Notes: a model not told the origin generated them from the letters alone. A stretch of 64,000 nt of DNA from Desulfotomaculum copahuensis (GCF_001655685.1 NZ_LYVF01000013.1:1-64000), one strand, 5' to 3'; numbered from the stretch's first letter, positions 15,835 to 25,698 are shown. Made by a program: numbers and translations.

Positions 15835-16524
15835 ATGAAACTGTTACCGGCAATTTTGCTGGCCATCTCGTCCAACCTGGACAATACCGGCATCGGTACC
15901 AGCTATGGTATCCGGCGCATCGGTCTTCCCTTCCGTTCAAACCTGATTGTCGCTATCATAACCACGGCCGGGACCATCTTGTCAATGTGTATGGGCAGCC
16001 TGGTGGCCAGGTATATTCCGGCCCATCTGGCCGTGCTCACCGGGTCGTCCATTATCGCCGGCGCCGGGGCCTGGGTAATCCTGCAGTCCTGGAGGGAACC
16101 GGACGGCCCGGGCGCACCGGTTTCCGCAAAAAAGCCCGCTCCGCGGCCGCAAGAAGATGAAAATTTGCCATCCAGAGCAAAAAAGCTGGTGGAGTTTCAT
16201 ATCAAGTCGCTGGGCCTGTTTATCCAGATTTTGCGGGAGCCGTGGACGGCGGACATGGATTTGTCCAGAAAGATAGAAGGCCGGGAGGCTTTCCTGCTTG
16301 CCATCGCCCTGACGATCAACAACCTGGCCGGTGGTTTCGGCGGCGGCATTGTCGGCATAGACATTCCCCTGACCGCCGCAATGGTGTTTGTTTTCAGCCT
16401 TTTAACCCTGGCCGGCTCAGTCCGGTTCGGCCACCAATGCCTGTCCCGCTGGTTGGGCCGCTGGGCCGGCCTGATCGCCGGTTTGATATTAATCGCCGTG
16501 GGCCTATACGAATTTTTTTCCTGA
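15835..16524 (+). CDS. ytaF: Sporulation membrane protein YtaF (MntP-like fold)
   Basis: The 229-residue integral membrane protein resembles YtaF, a sporulation-associated relative of the manganese exporter MntP. Two repeated halves are seen: SSNLDNTGIGTSYGIRRI near the N-terminus and TINNLAGGFGGGIVG in the second half, both with the conserved N-x-G type motif. A longer charged cytoplasmic loop (about 90-135; KKPAPRPQEDE) separates them. The frame is open further upstream, but ATG 15835 is the start because AGGAGG lies 8 bases before it. Family function is not firmly known; cation transport during sporulation is an inference. Confidence 0.85.
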   Translation: MKLLPAILLAISSNLDNTGIGTSYGIRRIGLPFRSNLIVAIITTAGTILSMCMGSLVARYIPAHLAVLTGSSIIAGAGAWVILQSWREPDGPGAPVSAKKPAPRPQEDENLPSRAKKLVEFHIKSLGLFIQILREPWTADMDLSRKIEGREAFLLAIALTINNLAGGFGGGIVGIDIPLTAAMVFVFSLLTLAGSVRFGHQCLSRWLGRWAGLIAGLILIAVGLYEFFS

Positions 16525-16583
16525 ACGGCCGCCGCCGGCAACCGCCGTGGCGGCCGGGGTCCACTCCGTTCCGGGAACAGCAC

Positions 16584-18074
16584 TCAAATCAGTTCCAGTT
16601 CCCCTTCCTTGTTCAGACGCGCCTTGAAGGAACCGGTTTCCTGCGTCAGGGTGTGCCTGCGCTGACCGGCCTGAATCACCGCGCCGGCAAAAGCCCGGTT
16701 CACCCGGATCAGCCCGCCGGCACCGACCCTGACCACCGGCGGCACGCCCAGGGCGCTGCCCAGTTCCTGCACCTCCGCGTTGCCCTCACAGAATATTTCC
16801 CCGCCTTTAAAGGCCCCTTTGATCCTTACATTGCCGCCGGCATTGATGGTGGTATTCACACAACCCTGGCTGGTTACCGTCACATTGCCGGAACTTTGCA
16901 CGGTGGAGGCCATGGCGGAGTGAATAATCACATCTGCCGGGGCGGCGGCTTCTTCCTGCAGCATTTGCGCCGTTTCAGCAACATTTTGGGTCAACTCGGA
17001 GAAGCTTTTCACCGTCAGCGGGTTCAGCCCGACCAGATGGTTCAGTGATTTGGCGCAGCGGACCACCTCTTCCGGCACGTCACCTTTGGCCTGCGCGATC
17101 TGGCGCAGGGCATTTTTGACCAGCGGGCGCAAATTCTTGAAACGGGCATCCAGCAGGGTCATCAGCAGACGGCCGAAATTGATCTGTTTAAAATCCCTGT
17201 TCCGCTGCAATTGCTCCATCGCCCGGCTGACCTGCTCCAGTGCGGCCTGGATGTCGCCGAGCACAAAGGTCAGCTTTCTGGCGCCGGGGAAAGTCCGGCC
17301 GGCTTTGAGCCGGCTGCTGATCACGCCCCGGTGCACAACCAGACGGCCGCCGCTGATCACAGTGGCCCGGGTGAGCAGGCCGGTGATTTCCACGTTGCCG
17401 CTGGCCTGTACTTCCATGGCCTCACCCACGCTGCCCAGGATTTTTACGTCGCCCTTAAACCGTATATGACCGGTCTTGATGGAGACATCCCCTTTTTGCA
17501 CCAGCAGCGGATCCACGTGCACGGTAAACAGGTTGCCCGTCTGCTTGTACCAGGGACGGCCGTTGACCAGGGCCACCGCCCGGTTTCCCTCCGCATTGAC
17601 GGCCACATTTTTGCCCGCCCGCAGCTCGATCAAACGCGGCTCCGGGGGCGGCAGCGGTTCACCGGTCACGGCCGTTCCGGGCGTGCCCGGCCTGGATGGA
17701 TGCTTGACGGCCAGCAGGGCGTCTTTTTCCACGGATATTATGGTGCTGGTGTCGCGAAAATCGACCCGGGCCGTTTCCCTTCCGGCTCCGGTTTCTTCCT
17801 GTTCATGCGCTTCGGTTTTTACCAGCCATTCCACCGTTTCGTCCACTCCCGGCTGCGGCGGCAGCCCTTCGGCGACGAGTACCGCTTCCGCCTTCGGTGC
17901 GGCGGCGAAGGAAGCCAGTGTTTCCCTGTTTATGCCGGACACCACTCCAGCCGCTTGCAGGGTGCGGGACAATGCTTCCACGTCGAGCGCCGCCACCCCG
18001 TCCGGAGCGGAAACCCAGGCTTTAAGTTTGTCGTTGGTAATGCTTACCTTTACCGGAGCAGTTTGTTGTTCCAT
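16584..18074 (-). CDS. FapA-family (DUF342) polymer-forming protein
   Basis: The 496-residue protein has the DUF342/FapA layout. The N-terminal region is poorly conserved; the core (about 120-300) holds TSTIISVEKDALLAVKHP, the GTPGTAVTG motif and a right-handed beta-helix with repeated GDV, GNVEITG and GGRLVV turns. A helical stretch (about 265-370) is followed by another beta-helix (GNVTVTSQG, GGNVRIKG). FapA proteins are cytoplasmic; one (Vibrio) affects polar flagellar assembly and others have unknown roles. No flagellar gene is near. The RBS is GGAGG, 6 bases before the ATG. It stands alone between terminators. Confidence 0.82.
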   Translation of the reverse strand: MEQQTAPVKVSITNDKLKAWVSAPDGVAALDVEALSRTLQAAGVVSGINRETLASFAAAPKAEAVLVAEGLPPQPGVDETVEWLVKTEAHEQEETGAGRETARVDFRDTSTIISVEKDALLAVKHPSRPGTPGTAVTGEPLPPPEPRLIELRAGKNVAVNAEGNRAVALVNGRPWYKQTGNLFTVHVDPLLVQKGDVSIKTGHIRFKGDVKILGSVGEAMEVQASGNVEITGLLTRATVISGGRLVVHRGVISSRLKAGRTFPGARKLTFVLGDIQAALEQVSRAMEQLQRNRDFKQINFGRLLMTLLDARFKNLRPLVKNALRQIAQAKGDVPEEVVRCAKSLNHLVGLNPLTVKSFSELTQNVAETAQMLQEEAAAPADVIIHSAMASTVQSSGNVTVTSQGCVNTTINAGGNVRIKGAFKGGEIFCEGNAEVQELGSALGVPPVVRVGAGGLIRVNRAFAGAVIQAGQRRHTLTQETGSFKARLNKEGELELI

Positions 18075-18286
18075 ATATAACCTCCGTCTTCAACCAGCGG
18101 GCCATTCAGAGCACGGGCAAAATTTCTGTATAACCATAATTTCGGCAGGCGGTCTGAAAATTTTATCCCCAATTTGATTTTTTCTCCACCCGCTGTCCGG
18201 TTTCCTGCCCGGGGCCGGCCATTTCCGCACCTGTTTTCCGCCGCCGGCAAGCCGCCGCCACCGGCCGGCTTCCCGGCGCCTTCCGA

Positions 18287-18351
18287 AGCCAGAAAACACA
18301 GGGGACGGCGGGCGCTGGACGCCCGCCGTCCCCTGCCGCCGAATAGGCGGC
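18287..18351 (-). terminator. Double-hairpin terminator of the SleB-type hydrolase gene
   Basis: GCCGCC-GAATA-GGCGGC (18335-18351) is followed on the minus strand by a very strong second stem (CAGGGGACGGCGGGCG with its complement, 18299-18335) and then TGTGTTTTCT. It lies 25 bases after the stop at 18376. Confidence 0.75.
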
Positions 18352-18375
18352 GGTTTATGTGTGATTGTTGATCAA

Positions 18376-19206
18376 TCAGCTGGTAAATGTAAAATCATCA
18401 AGACACTGTTTGTTCGGGCGCGACTGCAGCCAGGGGTTGGTCACCCAGGAATCGAAAAAGTACAGGGCGCCGTGGGTGGGATCCTCGCCGTTCAACGCAG
18501 CCAGGGCGGCTTTTTGCGCCTGCAAGCTGGCCGGCCGGTTGATCCAGCCGTTGAGCACCGGCTCAAACTGGTAGGAACCGGTATCATCCACCTGGTAGAT
18601 CACACCCGGAATGCTGTGCGGAAAAATGTCCGAGCGGGCACGGTTCAGCACCACCGCCCCCACCGCCACCTGGGTGGTAAAGGACTGGTTGTCCGCTTCG
18701 GCGGTAATCAGACGCGCCAGCAGGTCGAAGTCCGACCGGTCGTAAGATACGGGGCCGCGGAACAAAGCGCCCCGGCTCACCTGTGCCGGTCCGGCCGTGC
18801 CGCGGCCGCTGCCGGCCGCCGGTATGAGCAGGGTCTGACCGGGATAGAGCGACGTGCCGGACAAACCGTTGGCGTTGATGATCGACTGGTAGTCCACGCC
18901 GTAACGCCGGCCGATGGAATAAAGGGTGTCCCCGGGTTGCACCGTATATCTTGATTCCTGGACGGATGAGCGGCTGCTGTTTTCCCCGGGAATGATCAAT
19001 TTCTGACCGGGGTAAATCATGTCCGTGGTCAACCCGTTTGCGGAACGTAATGCCTCCACTGTGGTTCCGTGACAACAACTGATGGTATACAGTGAATCGC
19101 CCGGGTTGACCACGCAGGTGGCCGCCAGGGCGATACCGGCGGGCAGCAGCAAAAAAGCAGCCACTGTCGCCAGCGCACACCGCAGGCTAAACGACAGGCT
19201 TCTCAT
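18376..19206 (-). CDS. Secreted LysM - SleB-type cell wall (spore cortex) hydrolase
   Basis: This 276-residue exported protein has a signal peptide (1-28; CALATVAAFLLLPAGIALAA) and two LysM repeats at about 31-74 and 86-130 (NPGDSLYTI...YPGQKLIIP and QPGDTLYSI...YPGQTLLIP). The C-terminal Hydrolase_2 (SleB/CwlJ) domain covers about 155-276, with the catalytic-region motifs LLARLITAEADNQSF and AVGAVVLNRARS and the terminal THGALYFFDS. SleB cuts spore cortex peptidoglycan during germination; LysM-SleB proteins can also act in vegetative wall turnover. The RBS GGAGGAGGG lies just upstream of the ATG. Confidence 0.92.
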   Translation of the reverse strand: MRSLSFSLRCALATVAAFLLLPAGIALAATCVVNPGDSLYTISCCHGTTVEALRSANGLTTDMIYPGQKLIIPGENSSRSSVQESRYTVQPGDTLYSIGRRYGVDYQSIINANGLSGTSLYPGQTLLIPAAGSGRGTAGPAQVSRGALFRGPVSYDRSDFDLLARLITAEADNQSFTTQVAVGAVVLNRARSDIFPHSIPGVIYQVDDTGSYQFEPVLNGWINRPASLQAQKAALAALNGEDPTHGALYFFDSWVTNPWLQSRPNKQCLDDFTFTS

Positions 19207-19497
19207 TTTTCCCTCCTCCGGCCTCCGGAGTTAGTTGACGGATTCGGGCGAGGGCACCCTACCGCGCCTGTTTGTTTCACCTCCCGCCAGGCGTGGATTC
19301 ACCCCGCATCGATTGAATTCCCCCGTACCTCCCGGTGGAGGATTCGGCCGATATATTGGTTGGTAAGTCTCTATTATTATACAAGCCTGCCTTTTATGCT
19401 GCCAAGCGGTAAATCATACCAGGTTGTCTGGCAAGAGCTTGCGCTTTCGGGCACCAGCCCTTCCGCCAAGCCGTCCGCAGTCCGGCCGCAGTGCCGT

Positions 19498-19806
19498 TTA
19501 ATGCAGGCGGGAGCGGATTTTGGCGTTGATTCTTTCCATTAAATGGACGGTGGAAAAAACGTGGTAGAGCTGAACGGCAATGCTTTCCAAAGGACGGTCC
19601 AGGGAAATCAGGTCCGGTTCCACCACCAGTTCCGTGCCGTATTGTTTCTCCACCCGCCTTTTAAATTCGTCCAGAATGGCGGCGCGGACGGCCCCGTCGC
19701 CGGTGGACAGCCAGGGCGTGGCAGCATCGCACGCCGGTACCCGTTCCCTCGCCGTTTCAAGCAGACCGTTCAAAAACTGCTCAAATGATGGTTTTTGCTC
19801 TTTCAA
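19498..19806 (-). CDS. Conserved-looking small protein, function unknown
   Basis: This soluble, charged protein of about 102 residues shows no recognised motif. It appears helical (FEQFLNGLLETARERVP, then AAILDEFKRRVEKQYG) and lacks cysteine clusters or membrane segments. TTG at 19806 is preferred because AGGTG stands 6 bases upstream; GTG at 19815 has no RBS. Codon use resembles the neighbours. It may form a unit with the small membrane protein gene upstream (19883-20170), but a hairpin lies between them. Confidence 0.5.
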   Translation of the reverse strand: MKEQKPSFEQFLNGLLETARERVPACDAATPWLSTGDGAVRAAILDEFKRRVEKQYGTELVVEPDLISLDRPLESIAVQLYHVFSTVHLMERINAKIRSRLH

Positions 19807-19832
19807 TCGGATCACCTCATTATAAATTCAGG

Positions 19833-19856
19833 AACCCTTCTCAAGTGAGAAGGGTT
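19833..19856. repeat. Perfect 11-base inverted repeat, possible terminator
   Basis: AACCCTTCTCA and TGAGAAGGGTT flank a 2-base centre. It lies between two small minus-strand genes. The T-run is short (TTTG on plus, TTCC on minus), so termination strength is uncertain. Confidence 0.5.
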
Positions 19857-19882
19857 TGACGCCAAATGACGCTTTGCCGCCA

Positions 19883-20170
19883 TCAGAACCGCGGATGAAA
19901 GCGGTTTTTCAGACGCCCGTCCGGCGTATACAGCGGTTCCGCGGGATCAGCGGCCGGAAAGACCAGGGCGATGGTGATCATTGAGGGCCGGGGAGGCTCT
20001 TTGCCGTCCGGAGCGGGCTTGTCTTTTCCCCGGGCAACCGTCCGGACAGGACGGTTTACGCGCCCGCCCGGACGCCGCACCGGGGCGGCGTCCCCGGCGC
20101 CGCTGCGCCAGAGCAGGACCAGCGTGGCGGCAAAGAGCACCGCGGCCAGAAATAAAAGTATAAAGGCCAC
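19883..20170 (-). CDS. Small single-pass membrane protein, unknown
   Basis: A protein of about 95 residues with an N-terminal membrane helix (AFILLFLAAVLFAATLVLLW) and a basic, proline-rich tail (RRPGGRVNRPVRTVARGK) that should face the cytoplasm. GTG at 20170 is chosen because AAAGGA lies 8 bases upstream; the ATG at 20179 overlaps that RBS. No family is recognised. Confidence is modest because the tail is low in complexity. Confidence 0.45.
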   Translation of the reverse strand: MAFILLFLAAVLFAATLVLLWRSGAGDAAPVRRPGGRVNRPVRTVARGKDKPAPDGKEPPRPSMITIALVFPAADPAEPLYTPDGRLKNRFHPRF

Positions 20171-20428
20171 AGGAAGCATCCTTTCGCAAGCAGTATTTAC
20201 CTGCCATTATGGCCACTATGCTTCCTTTTTATTCCACCACCGTCCTGCACCGGACGGCAATTTCGCCCGGCAATCCGGTCTGCCGCCGGCACCGGCCGGC
20301 GGGCAGCGCGGTTCAAACCGGTGCGCAAACCCGCCTGACGGACAGTGCATCAATTACCGCCCGCTCCCTCCGCCGCCGGCCGTCAACCCTTCCCTCCGGC
20401 ACCGGCGCGGTGTTCAACGGGAACCGGT

Positions 20429-21667
20429 TTATGCGCTGGCCACACAGTTCTCGTTCTCCACGCACGAACTGAACCGGCGGTGCAGCGCGCGCACCGCCCT
20501 GGCCGCCTCGGAGGCTTTGATGATGCAGGAGATTTTGATTTCCGAGGTGCTGATCATATCCAGGTTGATGTTTTCCCGGGCCAGGGCGTCGAACATCATG
20601 GCCGCCACGCCGGGGTTGGAAACCATACCGGCGCCGACAATGGAAACTTTGGCCACATTTTCGTCGTAAGTATAGCCGCCGGCTTCCACCCGGTGCTGAA
20701 CCTTCTCCACCACCGCCAGCGCCTTTTTCAAATCGCTCTGGGCGACGGTGAAGGAGATGTCGTTTACGCCGTTGCGCATGGCGCTTTGAATAATGATATC
20801 CACGTTGACATTTTCATCGGCCAGCGCCTGGAAGATGGTCCAGGCGATACCCGGCCGGTCCGGCACGTCAAACAGGCCGATCTTGGCCACATTCAAATCG
20901 TGGGCGATGCCGGTAACCACCAGTGCCTTCTCCATCTCGCCAACCTCCTTGATAATGGTGCCCAGGTTGTGGTTGAAACTGCTGCGCACATGCAAAGGAA
21001 TACCGTATATCTTGGCGCATTCCACCGAGCGTGGGTGCAGCACCGCGGCGCCCAGATGGGCCAGCTCAAGCATTTCATCATAGGAGACGCAGGGCAGCTT
21101 GCGGGCGTCGGGCACCAGGCGCGGGTCGGCGGTAAAGACGCCGTCCACGTCGGTGAAAATCTCGCACAAATCAGCCTTGAGGGCGGCGGCCAGGGCGACG
21201 GCGGTGGTGTCCGACCCCCCCCGGCCCAGGGTGGTGATGTCATTGGCCGTGTTCATGCCCTGGAAGCCGGCCACCACCACCACCTGTCCGGCGGCCAGCT
21301 CTTCCTTCAAGCGGTCTGTTTTGATTTCCACAATGCGCGCCTTGGTGTGCACGTCATCGGTAAGAATGCCCACCTGAGGGCCGGTGAGGGAGATCACCTT
21401 TTCCCCCAGCTTGTTTATCGCCATGGCCAGCAGGGCGATGGAAACCTGCTCGCCGGTGGAAAGCAGCATATCCATTTCCCGTTCGGGCGGGTTGTCAGTA
21501 ATTTTTTGAACCAGACTGATTAGTTCGTCAGTGGTATCGCCCATGGCCGAAACCACCACCACCACGTCGTCACCCTGCCGGCGCAAATCCACCACCCGCT
21601 GGGCCACCCGCCGGATGCGCTCCGGGCCGGCCACCGAACTGCCGCCATATTTCTGTACTACCAGCAA
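20429..21667 (-). CDS. Aspartate kinase with C-terminal ACT domains
   Basis: This enzyme phosphorylates aspartate, the first step toward lysine, threonine and methionine. The kinase domain (1-240) shows [17 protein letters not shown] at the start, then [25 protein letters not shown] and [13 protein letters not shown]. Two ACT domains follow (about 262-335 and 343-405), suggesting allosteric amino-acid feedback. The 412-residue length matches monofunctional Firmicute enzymes. The start is TTG at 21667 behind GGAGGG; no in-frame ATG is close. It is last in the hom-thrB-ask operon, which suggests control with threonine supply. Confidence 0.95.
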   Translation of the reverse strand: MLVVQKYGGSSVAGPERIRRVAQRVVDLRRQGDDVVVVVSAMGDTTDELISLVQKITDNPPEREMDMLLSTGEQVSIALLAMAINKLGEKVISLTGPQVGILTDDVHTKARIVEIKTDRLKEELAAGQVVVVAGFQGMNTANDITTLGRGGSDTTAVALAAALKADLCEIFTDVDGVFTADPRLVPDARKLPCVSYDEMLELAHLGAAVLHPRSVECAKIYGIPLHVRSSFNHNLGTIIKEVGEMEKALVVTGIAHDLNVAKIGLFDVPDRPGIAWTIFQALADENVNVDIIIQSAMRNGVNDISFTVAQSDLKKALAVVEKVQHRVEAGGYTYDENVAKVSIVGAGMVSNPGVAAMMFDALARENINLDMISTSEIKISCIIKASEAARAVRALHRRFSSCVENENCVASA

Positions 21668-21735
21668 TTTGCCATTCCCTCCAGGTTGATTAATCCATTG
21701 TTATCCAAACCGGAAGCGTATGCCGCAAATCCGGA

Positions 21736-22641
21736 TCACGTTTTTATTTCCAGCGCCCGCGCCCCGATCGGACTGGGCTCCAGGACCATCGCCCGGGCCG
21801 GCACGCCGTTTTGTGTAAAGGTGTCTTTCATCGCCCGGGCGATCAGTTCCAGGTTGGTGTCGGCAAAGGCGATCAGCGTCGGACCGGCGCCGCTCAGGCA
21901 GACCCCGCGGGCGCCGGCCAGACGGGCGGCGGCCAGCACCTTCTTCATCCCCGGCACCAGGGAGGCGCGGTAGGGTTGATGCAGCCGGTCTTCCATCACC
22001 CCGGTGAGCAGGCCCAGGTCACCCCGGCAAAGGGCGGTCACCAGCAGGGCCACGCGGCCCAGGTTGAAAACGGCGTCCTGCATGCTCACCTGCTGGGGCA
22101 GGACCTCCCGGGCCATTCTGGTGGACAGTTTGAACTCGGGAATGGCCACGGCCGCTTTCAGGCCGGACGGCGGGTCGATACGGGCATACCTGACCTCGCC
22201 CTCCACCGCCGAAGTGACCACAATACCGCCAAAAAGCGCCGGCGCCACATTGTCGGGGTGCCCCTCAATCGCCGCGGCCAGGGTGAGCAGTTCCTTCTGT
22301 GTCAGCCTGCCGCCGGCAATGATATTGGCCGCGATCAGCCCGCCGGTGATCGCCGACGCGCTGCTGCCCAGTCCCCGGGCCACCGGAATGTTGTTGATCA
22401 GACGGATGCGCAGGCCGCCCGGGGCGAAACCAACCTGGTTGAACAGGCGCATGGCAGCCCGGTAGACCACATTGGTCTGATCCCGGGCGATTTCCTGCGC
22501 TCCTTCCCCGTGAACTTCGATGGACAGGCCCGCGTGCAAACGAACCATTTCCACCGTGTTATAGAGTTTGAGGGCCAGTCCCAGGCAGTCAAACCCCGGC
22601 CCCAGATTGGCCGTTGTGGCGGGAACCTGTACGCGGACCAT
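21736..22641 (-). CDS. thrB: Homoserine kinase
   Basis: This GHMP-family kinase of about 301 residues phosphorylates homoserine for threonine synthesis. Visible motifs are VQVPATTANLGPGFDCLG at the N-terminus, the ATP-binding PVARGLGSSASAITGGL and the C-terminal LSGAGPTLIAFAD. ATG 22641 is the start: AGGAGG lies 10 bases upstream and the protein then begins MVRVQVPATTAN. It lies between hom and the aspartate kinase gene; threonine synthase is not in the window. Confidence 0.95.
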   Translation of the reverse strand: MVRVQVPATTANLGPGFDCLGLALKLYNTVEMVRLHAGLSIEVHGEGAQEIARDQTNVVYRAAMRLFNQVGFAPGGLRIRLINNIPVARGLGSSASAITGGLIAANIIAGGRLTQKELLTLAAAIEGHPDNVAPALFGGIVVTSAVEGEVRYARIDPPSGLKAAVAIPEFKLSTRMAREVLPQQVSMQDAVFNLGRVALLVTALCRGDLGLLTGVMEDRLHQPYRASLVPGMKKVLAAARLAGARGVCLSGAGPTLIAFADTNLELIARAMKDTFTQNGVPARAMVLEPSPIGARALEIKT

Positions 22642-22759
22642 GAAACCAAAACCTCCTGCCACCGGAACTCTATTCTAGTATCATAACATAAAAAGGCATG
22701 CCGGGGGAAGCCAATCCTGCATTCCGCGGCACGGCACCCCGGCCGGTCACGGAGGGCGC

Positions 22760-24052
22760 TTAAATTTCCTCTTCCACCCGGATGAAATTGCTCACTTCAT
22801 CCACGGAAGACAGGCGCTCCACCAGGCGCAGGGCGTCTTGAAAGTTCTGCTCCCGTACCCGGTGGGTGACCAGCACGATTTCCGCCTTTTCGCCGTCGGT
22901 GTGCTTCTGCAGCACCGAGGCCAGGCTGACCTCCTTGTCGCCGAAGGCATAGGCGATGGAAGCGAGCACGCCCGGACGATCGGCCACCTGCAGGCGGACG
23001 TAGTATTTGCTCTCCACCAGGCCGGTTGGTTTGAGCGGCTTTTGTTCAAAACAGGTGCAGCTGATCAGGCCCGGTACATGATGCAGGCGGTTGCGTGCAG
23101 CATCCATCAGATCGGCCGCCACCGCGCTGCCGGTGGGCATTTCTCCGGCCCCCCGGCCATAGAACATGGTTTCCCCCACCGCATCGCCGCGGATGAAAAT
23201 GGCGTTGAAGACGTCATTCACCGCCGCCAGGGGATGACCAACCGGAATGAAGGTGGGATGCACCCGTACCTCCACTCCATCGGCCGTTTCCTTGGCGATG
23301 CCGAGCAATTTGATCACATAATTCAGTTCCCGGGCATAGGCGATGTCCCGGGCGGTAATGCGGGTGATACCCTCCACGTATACATCGTGGACTGTGATGC
23401 GGCTGTTGAAGGCGATCGAGGCCAGGATGGCCAGCTTGCGCGCGGCGTCCACGCCTTCCACGTCGGCCGCCGGATCCGCCTCGGCGTAGCCCTTCTCCCG
23501 GGCGTCCTGCAGCGCGTGCTCGAAACTGCAGCCTTCCCGGGTCATCCGGGTGAGCATGTAGTTGGTGGTGCCGTTGATGATGCCCATGACCGTCTGAATG
23601 CGGTTGGCGGCCAGACACTGTTTCAGCGGGCGGATCACCGGAATGCCGCCGGCCACGCTACCCTCAAAAAGCAAATCGACCCCGCCGGCCGCGGCCGCGG
23701 CGTACAGTTCCTTGCCGTGCAGGGCAATCATGTCCTTGTTGGCGGTGACCACGCTTTTACCCCGCTCCAGGGCGGCCAGCACATAGTCCAGCGCCGGGTG
23801 GATGCCGCCGATTACTTCCACCACCACGCCAATCTCCGGATCATCCAATATATCGTCTATATTATCCGTCAGTAGGGCCGGCTCTATTTCCACTTCCCTC
23901 TTTTTGGCCGTGTCACGCACCAGCACCCGGCTTATTTGCACCGGGGCGCCCACCTTGCGGGTGATATTGGCGGCATTGTCCCGCAATATTTTATAGACCC
24001 CGCGGCCCACCGTACCCAGGCCCAGCAGGCCCGCTTTCACCGGTTCCTGCAA
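22760..24052 (-). CDS. hom: Homoserine dehydrogenase with C-terminal ACT domain
   Basis: It reduces aspartate semialdehyde to homoserine with NAD(P)H. The N-terminal Rossmann motif is AGLLGLGTVGRGVYKIL, the catalytic region holds GIINGTTNYMLTRM and the KGYAEADPAADVEG segment, and an ACT domain spans about 350-425 (LQVADRPGVLASIAYAFG). It is about 430 residues from a TTG start at 24052, with GGGGA 9 bases upstream; an earlier TTG at 24076 would add 8 residues. It is first in the operon, with an extended -10 promoter just upstream. Confidence 0.94.
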   Translation of the reverse strand: MQEPVKAGLLGLGTVGRGVYKILRDNAANITRKVGAPVQISRVLVRDTAKKREVEIEPALLTDNIDDILDDPEIGVVVEVIGGIHPALDYVLAALERGKSVVTANKDMIALHGKELYAAAAAGGVDLLFEGSVAGGIPVIRPLKQCLAANRIQTVMGIINGTTNYMLTRMTREGCSFEHALQDAREKGYAEADPAADVEGVDAARKLAILASIAFNSRITVHDVYVEGITRITARDIAYARELNYVIKLLGIAKETADGVEVRVHPTFIPVGHPLAAVNDVFNAIFIRGDAVGETMFYGRGAGEMPTGSAVAADLMDAARNRLHHVPGLISCTCFEQKPLKPTGLVESKYYVRLQVADRPGVLASIAYAFGDKEVSLASVLQKHTDGEKAEIVLVTHRVREQNFQDALRLVERLSSVDEVSNFIRVEEEI

Positions 24053-24096
24053 AATCCACTCTCCCCTTCCCGCCAAAAGCTCAAAAAATTACTGTC

Positions 24097-24126
24097 ATTA
24101 TAGCACCGGGGCATCACCACTGGCAA
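24097..24126 (-). promoter_or_regulatory. Promoter of hom-thrB-ask
   Basis: On the minus strand TTGCCA (24126-24121), an 18-base spacer and TATAAT (24102-24097), with TGC forming an extended -10. The predicted start lies about 40 bases upstream of the hom start codon. Confidence 0.7.
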
Positions 24127-24192
24127 TATGCGTGCCGCAACCGGGAGCACTTATAATTTTAACATAGAACCGTTAAGTTCCGGTGAAAAAGG

Positions 24193-24221
24193 CAAAAAAA
24201 AAACCGGTCATCCGACCGGTT
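24193..24221 (-). terminator. Terminator of spoIVA
   Basis: On the minus strand AACCGGTC-GGAT-GACCGGTT is followed by a run of T. The stem begins within the spoIVA stop codon, so the gene ends immediately at its terminator. Confidence 0.85.
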
Positions 24222-25698
24222 AAATGATGATGCAGATTAATCCGCCGCTGCCGTCGTTCACTATGCGCTGCAGGGTTTCCTGCAGTTTGGCCTGGGCGTT
24301 TTCCGGCATCCGGTGCAGCTTGTTCTGGATACCCTCGCGCACCAGGTCGTGCACCGATTTGCCGAAGATTTCCGACTGCCAGATCTTTTGCGGGTTTTCC
24401 TCGAACTCGTTCAACATGTAGCGGACCAGTTCCTCGCACTGCCTTTCCGTGCCGATGATCGGGGTCAGTTCGGTGGTAATGCTGGCCCGGATCATGTGCA
24501 CGGACGGCGCACTGGCCTTCAATTTCACGCCAAAATGGGCGCCCTGCCGGATCAGCTGCGGTTCCTCCAGATTCATATCCTCAATGCTGGGCGTCACCAC
24601 GCCATAACCGGATTCCCGCACTTCCGCAAGGGCCTCGGCCACCTTGTCGTATTCCCGTTTGGACACCGCCAGTTCCTTGACCAGGCGGAAGAGTTCGTGG
24701 TCCCCTTCCACCCGGAAGCCGGATTCCTCACTGAGTACCTGGTAGAAAAGGCCTTCCGGCGAAGTGATTTCAATGGCCGCCACTCCGGTGCCCATATCCA
24801 TCTTGTGCAGCTGTACATTCTGGACGAAGTCGTAATCGGCCAGCCCGTCCACCGCCCCGTTGACATCGCGCAGGCGCCGCACATGCTGAATGGTTTCCTG
24901 CACCGAAGACTCGAACTTCTGCCGCAGCCAGTGCCCGGCATCCAGTTCCTCCACCCACAGCGGCAGGGAGACATTGACCTCGTTGACCGGGAATTCCATC
25001 AGCACCTTTTCCAGGATATGCAGCACATCCTGCTGGGACATCTGTAAAACGTCCACCGGCAGCACCGGCACGTCGTATTTTTCGGAAAGCTCCTCAGCCA
25101 GGGCGATTGTTTCCGGGTCGGTGGGGCGGGTGCTGTTCAACAGCACCAGGAACGGCCGGTTGATGTCCTTGAATTCGGCAATCACCCGCTCCTCCGCTTC
25201 CAGGTAGTTCTCCCGCGGGATGTCGGTGACGCTGCCGTCGGTGGTGACCACGATGCCCATGGTGGAATGCTCGGAGATCACCTTGCGCGTGCCGATTTCA
25301 GCAGCCTCCTGAAACGGAATCGGTTCGTCGAACCACGGAGTGGACACCATGCGCGGCCCCTCTTCCTCTTCATAGCCCAGCGCACCTTCCACCCGGTAAC
25401 CGACGCAATCAACCAGCCGCATTTTAACGGTCAGGTTGGGCATAATCTCGATTTCAACCGCCTCGTTGGGCACAAATTTGGGTTCGGTGGTCATCACCAT
25501 CTTGCCCGCGCCGCTCTGGGGCAGCTCATCCTTGGCCCGCTCCCGGTCATAAGGGTTCTGGATATTGGGAATCATCAGCAATTCGGCGAAGCGCTTGATA
25601 AATGTAGACTTGCCCGTGCGTACGCCGCCACTCACGCCCAGATAGATGTCACCGCCCGTCCGTTCCGCAATATCCCGGAAGATATCAAGCTTTTCCAT
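24220..25698 (-). CDS. spoIVA: Stage IV sporulation protein A (spore coat ATPase)
   Basis: SpoIVA is the ATP-hydrolysing, self-polymerising base layer of the spore coat, anchored to the forespore outer membrane. The 492-residue length is that of the family. The Walker A-type GGVRTGKSTFIKRF lies near residue 24; HSTMGIVVTTDGSVTD and VLLNSTRPTDPET follow; the end (SGGLICIII) is the conserved hydrophobic C-terminal tail. ATG 25698 is the start (AGGAGGGGG upstream); the open frame before it is not conserved. In mother cells the gene is expected to be sigma-E dependent. A sigma-A-like promoter is visible at 25852-25880, but no clear sigma-E site was assigned. Confidence 0.97.
   Translation of the reverse strand: MEKLDIFRDIAERTGGDIYLGVSGGVRTGKSTFIKRFAELLMIPNIQNPYDRERAKDELPQSGAGKMVMTTEPKFVPNEAVEIEIMPNLTVKMRLVDCVGYRVEGALGYEEEEGPRMVSTPWFDEPIPFQEAAEIGTRKVISEHSTMGIVVTTDGSVTDIPRENYLEAEERVIAEFKDINRPFLVLLNSTRPTDPETIALAEELSEKYDVPVLPVDVLQMSQQDVLHILEKVLMEFPVNEVNVSLPLWVEELDAGHWLRQKFESSVQETIQHVRRLRDVNGAVDGLADYDFVQNVQLHKMDMGTGVAAIEITSPEGLFYQVLSEESGFRVEGDHELFRLVKELAVSKREYDKVAEALAEVRESGYGVVTPSIEDMNLEEPQLIRQGAHFGVKLKASAPSVHMIRASITTELTPIIGTERQCEELVRYMLNEFEENPQKIWQSEIFGKSVHDLVREGIQNKLHRMPENAQAKLQETLQRIVNDGSGGLICIII

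Noticed and set aside
20345-21523. Plus-strand open frame of 392 codons opposite aspartate kinase
   Set aside because: His/Gln/Gly-rich shadow of a certain minus-strand gene in GC-rich DNA.
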